Shown in pieces: positions 55,252 to 64,000 of a stretch of DNA of 64,000 nucleotides. A program made the translations under genes and the position numbers. This DNA comes from Mastigamoeba balamuthi (Eukaryota; Evosea; Mastigamoebida; Mastigamoebidae), in assembly GCA_902651635.1 (NCBI GenBank), contig CACRSC010000025.1:329562-393561 (forward strand). Direction: 5' to 3'. Position 1 is the first letter of the stretch. Every line of letters begins with the position of its first letter. The notes under the pieces are model-generated. The model searched no databases and was not told the DNA's origin. It saw only the letters and a list, made by a program, of their open reading frames with translations.

Positions 55252-56862
55252 GCGGCTGCCACTGAATCACATTAATAAGAGGTCCCACAACACCAGGGTC
55301 ACGTCCCTCCAGCCCCCCCGGCCGCGTTGCCCCAGGTCAACACGCCCGACGCAAGCTGTTTCCCAACGAGCCTGCAGGACTCACGTGCTTCTTGCACAGA
55401 CTGTCTGCTGCGATACAGTCGTGTGCTGCGAGTTGTGCCCAGAGAGGCTACAAGCTGCACAGGGGAGTCCCGTGTGTGCAGGTGATCAGGGTCAGTGGTT
55501 GCATGTGAGCACAACGTGGCGGGCCTCTTAGGTGCCTGCGAGCCCGTGCCGGAAGTGGCTGCACGCCCCACCTCCTGAGAGCGGCAAGTTCCCCACCGGC
55601 TCGGGCCGTGGCACTCAAAGCCGCCTTCCTGTGTATCGCTGCAAGTTACCCTCCCCTGCCCCCCCCGTACTCGACTGCCCGCAGTCCTCCGCATCACTTC
55701 GAGGACGATACGTATTGGCTCAGCTCGTGGGTGGCGGCGTCGGTGCCATCGAACATCATTTTCCCGAAGGTCGTCAGTGATGCAAGCAAATGCTGAGGCG
55801 TCACCTGGGGTGTGTGACGTGGTGTCGGTGGTCGCCAGAGCCAGTTACTGCATGCGAGCACAACGTGGTGCGCCTCTGTGTCTGCAAGCCTGTGCCGGAA
55901 GTGGATGTACGTTTTGAAATGAGTTAAACTCGTCCATGTGCGACTGACTGGTGGGGAACAGAACCTCCCGATGGTCAATTTGTGGTGGCCGCGGGTGTAA
56001 CACGGGCACGAGCCCTGCGATGAAAACTGCAACATCTTGCTGTGCAGATAACGGATGGTTTCTCATATCAATTTGCAAGGCGTTCAAGACTGGAGAACAT
56101 CGTCAAAGTCGCCAGAACCGTAGGTGAAAAAGGCGATTTATCGCCTCCCGGAATCGGGCAGAAAGGGAACCAGGGTGGTTGTGCATTTCATAATTGATGT
56201 GGGCCCACTAATGCTAAATTCTCCAGAAATAAAGGCAACACACAGGCTCTCTTCTGTAGTCTCATCACGTGCACTCACACACCCGAGGCCTGCATAATGC
56301 GGAGCTCAATTGCCAGGGGCCTGTGGCTGTGCTGGACGTACCGGGGGAGCAGAGGTGTATGGCTGGGGAATTGCAGATTGCAGCTACGGCGACGCCTTTC
56401 AGCGTCTTCCACAGTCGCTCGGGAACCATGACAGAGGGCATTCAGTTGTATAAACTGCACCCAGAAATCAGAGCCCACTCTTAAACCTCCCACCCATTGC
56501 AATGCACTCCTTCTTTGTCTCTTTGGTTTTTTCTCCTTGTTTCTAATATCATCTCCCACCCGCGCAATGGCTCCAGGCGGCGCTACAGACACATCTGGCA
56601 GTGCCGGAGCTTACACAGCGTGTCCCTCCAATCTACCTCACGGTCACTGGAGCACGGCTCTTCAGAGGAAGACAGACCACGCTTGAGAGACAAGAAGGAC
56701 AAGATATTTCGGACTGGAGAATGCCAGGGAGAGAATCGAGAAGGGAAAGGGGAAGAGAATCGGGAACCCTTTGCCCTGCCAATAACAATACAGCAGAAAA
56801 ATGAATGTTACTGAGATTGAGAATGAGAGCATTGTGAATTCACCAGACTGCATGTATGCCTC
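55252..56862. other. Unit 2 left flank with a decayed promoter module
   Basis: Counterpart of 43275-44741. The promoter-like block is at about 56150-56620, with GTATAAACTGCACCCAG followed by CAATGCACTCCTT and an early stop. An AT-rich insertion at about 56670-56815, beginning near AGAGGAAGACAGACC, is absent from unit 1. No supported CDS. Confidence 0.65.
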
Positions 56863-59099
56863 TCAATGGGCGAAGAGAGCAGCAACGAGGGACAACGCCA
56901 CAAATTGTGTTGTGTGGGCAGCTGCGCTGATCGCTGGACGGACATGGGCAGAGCCTTCTGAGCTGATTTCTGGTCCAACCTGGGCAGAGCCTTCTGAGCT
57001 GAATTCTGGACGGACCTGGGCTGAGCCTTCTGAGCTGATTTCTGGACCGACCTGTGCAGAGAGAAAGATCGGTTCCAGCTGCGACATCAGCAGTCCAGTC
57101 CAGAGGGCACCCAACCGGTTTTCTGTCATCAGCACCAGGCTATTGGCAGCGTTCTCCTCTCGGGAGATGATCGTTACAGAGAATTTCCTCGATCCCCTCT
57201 GTATCCCCCGTATGAACACGTCGGAAGGCGTAAGTGCCATGGCTGTGGCAATCTCCTGGGCCAGTCCACCGGCCAGCATGTTATCGTCGATCCCGTTGAA
57301 CACTGTGCTGATGTTGGCACCAAAATGGAAAACCACTTCGGTGGCATTGTAGCCGATGTACAGACACCCACTGGCCAGCCGTGCAGGCGTGACGTCCCGA
57401 GATGCCTTGGCAGCATGCGCATCGTAGCTTGACTGTTCTGCACTGCCACTGAGCGTAACATCCGTACTGTACTCCACAAGATGCTGCTGGTTGCAACGAT
57501 CGTCAACAAGGGTCTGGTTGGTGCTGCTGGCTATGTGTCCCATCGAGTAGAAGGACGCTGTTGTTGACAGGCCGATCTTCTGTGTGGACGTGATGCCCTC
57601 ATTCAAGTCGAAGAGGGCCATGAGTTTGAAGACATGTGTCTGCACGAAAGAGAAGGAGGCATGAAGAGCCGTGCTGGCCTCGGCGTGGCTGGGGCTCGGA
57701 CTGGTCTGGTTGACCAGCCCGAATGTGATTTCACATTTAGTCTGCCCTTGGCCGACTCCTGCTCCGTAGTCCACAATCCCTGCGTGCGACATTGATACTC
57801 GAGCGGGGCCCTCGGTCTGTGTACAGATACGGACACAACTGTAAGAGATAGCGGAGGCAAGGGACGGGGCAGGGGCACCGAGAGGGTTATCTCTGCTGTT
57901 GTTTTCATGCTGTAGATGAGGTCATCCGTGGCCCCGCTGATCCAGATGACTTGATTGATATCCTTAGACTCTATCGGCACAACTACGGTGCTGCGCATCG
58001 GGGTGTCGGTGCTGATCTCGATCCTCCCCACATGGTACTCGGTGCTGGTGATGATCTTGCCAGTGTTGCGAGGATTTGGCCAAACCCACGGGTCGTAGTC
58101 CATCTGCAGTGGCTGCTCTTAGTATGTGACATCCCGCCCCCCCAACCGTACCCAGTACTGTGCCAGAACAGGCTTGCTGCTCAGCCAGCAGTCCTTGCAC
58201 TCGAACAGACTCTTCAAGTCTTTGCCGTAGGGGCACAGCGCGCACATGGGGCTCGGAGTCTGGTTGCGCGTGCACAGGCTGCACGAGTCGTTGCGCAGCA
58301 CAAACGAGTAAAGCAGCGACTGAGATCCGTTCTTTGTGTGCCACCCAGCCCGCCACCCCATGTGAGCTGGAGAGGCGCAGGGAAGTGGAGAGGGCAAGGG
58401 GTGCTTGCTGACCTTGTTCCACTCCATCGCAGTATCATCCGAAGTCCAATCAGACCTGCGGGCCGCCCTTGGGGGCTCCTCAAGGGCGACGTGGATCGAG
58501 GCGTTGGCAAATATGTCCTTGATGGAGGCCCTGGTCGTTGAGGCCCGCGCCGTGTGCTCCGACACCCACACAACGCCGTGGACTCGCCTCTGAAGAGCAC
58601 CCTCGGCGCAGCCCCATTCGCGTGCCCCGAGCAGCACGAAATCGGACCCCCATGACCTTACCTCCGTGTCGTCGCTCACTTCGATCACTGCGAATGCCCG
58701 TTTTGCGGACAGACCGTCAGGAAAAGCCTCAATCGCAAAAAGAAATTATTTCTCGATGGCGGTTAACGGAGGAAAAGGAAGTGAAGGCCCCGGGAGGTAG
58801 AAAAAGGGTTCGTTCTCACCAAGGGAGCTCAGGGAGGAGCACGACAGCCCAGTAACAGACTGTTCCTCGTCGATGTTGTGCACGTTGCTGAGCAGGTCCA
58901 CAGAGTACTCGAGCGACAGTGGAGAAGGCGACGCTGAGCGCTTGCCCGAGTCGGTGGCAGAGCTGAACTCGAAGTGGTTTGGGCGCGCTGGGTCTCTGAT
59001 AGGGTGCGACCCCAGTAGGTTGTCTGGGATGTGCGGGCGACCTGCAGAGCCCAGAGGCAGTACCAGCAGGAGGGGAACGAGGACTCTGATGGTGAGCAT
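56863..59099 (-). CDS. Secreted, probably GPI-anchored surface protein (gene A, unit 2)
   Basis: Duplicate of 44742-46976 with the same five-exon plan and all frames open. The signal peptide is IRVLVPLLLVLPLGSAG. The Cys cluster is retained (SCSLCTRNQTPSPMCALCPY). In exon 4 a patch differs strongly from unit 1 (IESKDINQVIWISGATDD in place of LASKELTEILWIGGSFD). The 12-residue repeat has four units (SAQVGPEISSEG, SAQVRPEFSSEG, SAQVGPEISSEG, SAHVRPAIS). The hydrophobic C-terminus is identical. Retention of an open frame through five exons, while gene B in the same unit has decayed, suggests selection on gene A. Role unknown. Confidence 0.75.
56932..57060 (-). repeat. 12-residue repeat, four units (gene A, unit 2)
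   Basis: Four 36-nt units encoding variants of SAQVGPEISSEG. This is one unit more than in the unit 1 gene, and internal substitutions (PEFSSEG, SAHVRPAIS) show the units are diverging. Confidence 0.9.
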
Positions 59100-60239
59100 T
59101 GCTGAGCTCGACGAGCTTGGGTGTATGTATACAATGAGTCACCCCAGATACCCTCTGTTCGAGATTTTGCTGAGGTAACAGCTTTTGCCGTTTTGGTCGA
59201 CTTTTCTACTGGTTCCAAAAATGGAGATTCAGTGCTGCTACGACTGTAAAACGGTTGAATAAGAGAGTTGGATAGTTACAAGAGAGGAGCTCTCAGGAGC
59301 TCTCATTCTTCACCACACTCACTTTGGCTGTATGTGAGAGAAGGCCGTGAGAGCGAGTCACAGTTCTCATTATATTCCCCACCCACTCTGTACGAACCAG
59401 AGAGCCCCTTCTCTCACAGTTTTCGACTCTTAACTCACCGTTTCACAGTATCTTAGATTCAGAAAACCAGGATATATTATCAATTGCGGCCCGACAATAA
59501 TGATTCCCGAAATGGCAAGCAGTGAGTGTTGTTTTTCCCTCACGCCTCATATGAGTCACACTGACCATAACATGCGCAGTCGCGTGCTCTTCCTGGCCAC
59601 TGCTGCTGACAGATGCCTGGGCGGTTACTGGCGATCCTCCTCGAAACGCAGTCACCATGTGGCAGTGCTTGGGAGGTGGGTACGACTACCGGCGGGGGTC
59701 TCGGGAACGGGGTAATGGCAACAGGAGCTGCTCTACAACGGCGACCAAAACAAATGTAACCAAGAGAACCAGCGTGAATGTCACTATGACAGTGGCACGC
59801 CACTGTCACTATGACAGTGGCACGCCACAGTGAGATCAGCATGGGCACTCCAGAACGAACAGCAGCTGGATGACGGAGCAAAACGTGGGGGTGCACTGCC
59901 TGTATTGCACGACGGCTCACTCAAGACACAAAAACGTTACCACAGATGAACATGAGGGAAGAAATGGGTGGCAGAGGGGGAAGAGAAAGCGGCATAAATG
60001 GTGGGAACTGAAGGGACGGCTGCACCAATCGGTTCACTGCCCCAGTCTTGTCACTGAGCTGGGCTTCTTTTCACCTCAGTCTTGGGTTTTTCTCAGGGTC
60101 GTCTTGGCTCCAAAATCATTGGCCATCATTCCCAAGGGCCCTCTCCACGCTTCTGAAGCACCCCAGTTGTGTCAGAAGAACCCGAATTTCGTGCTGGAAG
60201 CGAGAGCGAACGCACACACGGGGCGGAGGGAATTCTTTA
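59100..60239. other. Spacer between genes A and B, unit 2
   Basis: Counterpart of 46977-48149. It contains a local tandem duplication at about 59780-59830 (GTCACTATGACAGTGGCACGCCA repeated twice) that is single in unit 1. No supported CDS. Confidence 0.6.
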
Positions 60240-60611
60240 CTCAAGGCGGGAGATTCACAATTGAAGTGTGCCCACAACTATCTTTCTCCCGAAATACAGT
60301 GGCGCTCATGCTCTCCTGCGGTCCCATCACTTGCGCTCGCACACGCCGAGTCCCGCCGAATGCGGCGTATGCCCCCAGAGGCTTTTGGCTGTGCGGGAGG
60401 CGGAGGCGGAGCAGAGGTGTATGGCTAGGAATCGCCGATTGCAAAAATGGCGACGCCTTCCAGTGTCTTCCACCGTCGCTCGGGCATCCACAACACGTCA
60501 TTCATTCACTTAACCAGCCGTTCATTGACCCCATGCAGCCCCAGCGCGGCGATTCAGTTTTACAAAACACACCCAGAGAGCAGAGCCCACCCCAACCCCC
60601 CAGACCCCACA
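60240..60611 (+). promoter_or_regulatory. Gene B promoter module (unit 2)
   Basis: Counterpart of 48150-48514, with TTTTACAAAACACACCCAGA about 50 nt before the ATG at 60612. The core is well kept even though the gene it precedes is broken. Confidence 0.45.
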
Positions 60612-63600
60612 ATGCACTCCTTTGCCTTTGTCTCTTTCGTTGTTTTTGCCCTGTGCCTCGCTGCCTCCGGCTCGGTGATCTCTCCCACCCACGCGATGGC
60701 TGCTCACCAGCCCCGCGTCGTCGCAGGCGGAGGTCGGCGTCCCCGAGGAGGCGGCGCTGCAGACGACGTCTGGGAGCGCCGGTGCTTCCGCTGCCTCGGA
60801 CGCCGCAGGCAGCAGCCAGGCCCCGGACAAGGTCGCATCCTGCATCCCCGCAAGGCTCGTGTCTCTCCCTTGATTCTTCCCTTCCCGCACAACACTCGGA
60901 TAGCCCAAGCCCTCCCTGCCGCACATTTCGCCCTGTATCAGATTTAAACTCGAATCTTCCCGCTCATTAAATTGTCTCTCTGCGCTCATTGTCCGGATCG
61001 TTGCTCACAACAATGCATTCCAAAGCATCGCTGCGCTGACCGCGTGCATCGTGGTGATCGCGTCGGGGGGAGCAGTTCTCGTCGTCGCGTACTGGGGCTG
61101 CAGCAGGTGAAGTGCCCGTTTGTTCTGTTTGGTCTGCTGACTGTTGCATACTGCTCAGGTCCGCGTCCCACCTCGGCAGCAACAGCGGTCGTGAGAGCAC
61201 CCGCAAAGGTCCCGTGAGCCTCCGCGAGGTGCGCGTCGACACCGCGAGCGTGTCCGACACGTTGTCCACGAGCAGCCACTCCGTGCACACCAACGGCGGA
61301 GGCATCCCCCACACGCTCGCCTGCCCCGCGCTCATCCGAGCAAACGTTCCCGGCGTGCCCCCCAACGCCGACAGCTTTCCTGACACGTGCTCCGAGACCG
61401 CGAGCATCTACGACGCGAAGGTGGACCTCGCGATGAGCCACGACTCGCACACGATCAGCAAGAGCATCCTCAGCACGAGCACAGCAAAGGGCACCCCCGA
61501 CACGCACCACGTCATCGCGGGCATCCACGCGAGCGCCAAGGCCGCCAGCGCCACGCCGATCATCGCCAGGGGCACCCACGACACACGCGCATTCTCCACG
61601 AGCATCCGCGCTGCGCACACGAGCGTCCACGACGTGCACACGATCGCCAAGAGCATCGCTGACGTCCACGTAGACAACACGGGCACGCTGACCAAGAGCG
61701 TCACCCACTGGACCAACCACCGCGCCGTCATCGCCGACACCCCAGAGATCGTCAACTAAGCGCTGCCCAGCGACCTCCTGAGCGACTCGGACGACCAGCT
61801 CATCAAGTGCATGCCCGACGTCATCACCATCGATGCCAGCAGCTTCCGCGCCTACTGCGCCACCGCCGAGTTCCCTGGCATCTCCCACGACACCACTGCG
61901 TGGCCCACGTTCATCGACGCCAAGAGAAGCACCACAAAAGGAGCCCAAGACAGTCGCATCCAGTACAATCGCCACCGGCAGCAGCAGCAGCGGCACGGGC
62001 ACGGAGTTCAGCATCGTGCGGAGCGAGGCGCTAGACCTGATGAGCTTCGAGAACGAGAGCGACGACGACGCGATCGCGCAGTCGCCCCAGCGCCACATGG
62101 CAAAGGAGAGAGCGTACCACGTGGCCAGGGTCAAGAGGCTCTGCGACAAGTCCAGGCGCTCCCAGGGCAGCGTCGACCCCGCTGACATCGTCATCGACAG
62201 CAGCCTCGATGTCACCCCCGCCAAGAACGACTGCACCGCCACCGCCACGAGGTACAAGAGCTCCAACATCATCGGCAGCATCGACCCATCCGACATCGTC
62301 ATCGACAGCAGCCTCGATGTTACTCCCATGAAGAAGAACCAGGACACACTCGCCATCGGAAGCAGCGCAGACCCCGCGGACATCGTCATCGACAGCAGCC
62401 TCGGCGTGGCCAGCTCAGAGGATAAGGATGCTCGTGGTGACTCTGGGGCCATCCTGGACACCGCGTTCGACTCGGGGGACTGTGACTTCACCGGCAGCAT
62501 CAACCCCGCAGACGTGGTCATTGACAGCAGCTTCGACACCTCGCCGGTGAAGATGAACGAGGACACACTCGTCATCGGATGCAGTATCGCTCCCTCGGAC
62601 ATCGTCATCGAGGGCAGCGACGACGTGCTTTGCGCGGAGGACGAGGACGCCACCGGCGGCACCGGGCCCATCCTGGACACCGCGTTCGACACGGGCGACT
62701 TCGACTACGTCGGCAGCATCGACCCCGCGGACATCGTCATCGAGAGCAGCATCGAAGTGCCCTGCGCAGAGGATACGGATGCTCGTGGCGACGCTGGGGC
62801 CATCCTGGACACCGAGTTCGATTCGGGCGACGTTGACTTCTCCGGCAGCGTCGACCCCGCAGAAGTCGTCATCGACAGCAGCCTCGACGCCTCCCCCACC
62901 AGCAAGGGCAAGGGCCCCGCCATCGCCAGCAGCAGCAGCACCACTGTAGCAGGAACCTTCACCGTCAGCAGCGTCGACCCTGCGGACATCGTCATCGACA
63001 GCAGCTTCAACGCCAGCAGCGTCGATGTGTCTGTAGCCAAGGATGAGGACCTGGCCATCAGGTGCAGCGGAAAGAGCGTGCGGAGGCAGCAGATCGTGAG
63101 CGAGGACGTCCAAGGCATGGCCGTGCATTCATCCACCAAGGCCCTTGTCTCGGAGGACGCGGACGACGAGCCCGCGCAGGAGACCCGCTGTGCAGCTGCG
63201 TTCGAGCGGCTGGCCGGCCCCCACGTTCTCCGTGCCCCCGAGAAGCAGAGCGACTCGGATGACGTCCACTGCGACAGCGAGTGCTACAGCGGCGATGACG
63301 AGTTCAACAGCGAGGGCGAGTGCTGCGCCGAGACTGACGACGAGGAGTTCGAGCCAGAGTGCTGCGCCGAGACGGACGACGAGGAGCCCGAGACGAGTGA
63401 CAGCGAGGATGAGTACGAGCTCGTGTGCCACACCCAGACCAGCAACGACAGCTGTGCGTGGGTGACGAAGCCCCAGGACTGCGGACGCCCGCGGCTGATG
63501 GCGCACGGGGCACTGGGCCCCCACGGGTCACCGGTGGTGGCCACACGGAGCTGGTGCTCTGCCATGGGCGTTGTCCGCATCGCCTTCTCGGACCTCAGCG

Positions 63601-63635
63601 ACGACGAGATCAGCGACGCAGGCCTGGTGCTGTGA
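60612..63635 (+). pseudogene. Broken copy of gene B (unit 2)
   Basis: Collinear with gene B of unit 1. Three lesions are visible. Near 60692 one extra base (CTGCTCACCAG against CTGCCGCCAG) shifts the frame just after the signal peptide. At 61756-61758 a TAC codon has become TAA. Near 61930 an extra A (CACAAAAGGAG against CGCAAAGGAG) shifts the frame again. Downstream of that, 1.7 kb remains open and keeps all eight repeat cores (from about 62170) and the DLSDDEISDAGLVL end. It could still make a shorter repeat protein if translation began internally, but as a full-length gene it is disrupted. Confidence 0.8.
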
Positions 63636-63943
63636 GTGGCGCGTGTCTTGTGCTGAGCTATAAGATGATCATCTGTAAATACAACGCTATTTGTAGATAG
63701 CTGCCCTGTGATACTGTTGTCTGTTGGTGTCTGCAGTGCGTGAAGAAGTTATCAGGAGCTCAGATGACCCCGAATGAAATGGCCTCATCGTCATTCAGAT
63801 CTGGTCGGCACAAGGCAGAAGAAGAGTTCCTCTTGTGGTGTTTACGTCTGGCGAGTCTTTGCCTTGACCAACTGTGTCCACAGTTCTGACACAGGTCTGT
63901 GAAAGTGAGGTGGTGGCCACACCATTTGTGTTAGAAAAATTCA

Positions 63944-64000
63944 TCATTTTCCTGTCAACACTGCAACCACGAATCCACGATGCCCCTTGAGGTAGATGGC
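63944..64000 (-). CDS. 3' end of gene C (unit 2, partial)
   Basis: The last codons read AIYLKGHRGFVVAVLTGK and then a stop at 63944-63946, identical in protein to the end of the unit 1 gene. The rest lies beyond the window, so whether this copy is intact cannot be judged. Confidence 0.7.
   Translation of the reverse strand, partial: AIYLKGHRGFVVAVLTGK

Larger units (their letters stand above)
55252..64000. repeat. Segmental duplication, unit 2 (runs off the window)
   Basis: Second, head-to-tail copy of the unit at 43275-55251, with scattered substitutions and indels. It holds gene A intact (56863-59099), a broken gene B (60612-63635) and the 3' end of gene C (63944 onward). Confidence 0.92.

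Noticed and set aside
55252-64000. Transposable element as the cause of the 12 kb repeat
   Set aside because: I saw no terminal repeats, target-site duplications, or reverse transcriptase or transposase motifs; ordinary tandem duplication explains the layout.

Overview
The window is nuclear DNA from a GC-rich eukaryote. Genes are split by short introns (about 45 to 550 nt), there are no bacterial operon features, and the one tRNA has a Pol III T-run terminator. A transition-zone ciliary protein (RPGRIP1L), a DH-PH RhoGEF, UBR7, a NAP1 histone chaperone and a chondroitin-type glycosyltransferase together suggest a ciliated or flagellated protist of the amoebozoan/opisthokont side of the tree. 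I cannot name the species. CDS coordinates run from the inferred ATG to the stop and include introns. Exons were read by eye from reading frame, splice dinucleotides and phase.

Layout. 0.2-23.1 kb holds ordinary housekeeping and signalling genes: tRNA-Lys, a RhoGEF (its 3' end is duplicated 2.4 kb downstream), two divergent paralogous membrane proteins of DUF3533/Pip type, RPGRIP1L, a type II membrane protein with three tandem glycosyltransferase modules, and a DHA2-type MFS transporter. 23.4-35.2 kb is an array of full and broken copies of one unrecognised gene family (possible RPA70N-like N-terminus), interspersed with copied scraps of the 3' end of the neighbouring NAP1 gene. 35.4-43.1 kb holds NAP1, a low-complexity protein with YVRPSMRS repeats, and UBR7.

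43.3-64.0 kb is a tandem segmental duplication of about 12 kb. Unit 1 (about 43275-55251) carries gene A (secreted, probably GPI-anchored), gene B (signal peptide, one membrane span, then a long acidic tail with eight PADIVIDSS repeats that look like SUMO-interacting motifs) and gene C (multi-pass membrane protein). Unit 2 (from about 55252, running off the window) keeps gene A intact, but its gene B carries two frameshifts and a stop codon. Gene B is the most unusual object in the window.

Genome-wide habits visible here are several likely GC-AG introns, a TCAATTGA palindrome recurring in introns and spacers, and AATATC/GATATC motifs near gene starts and in introns.
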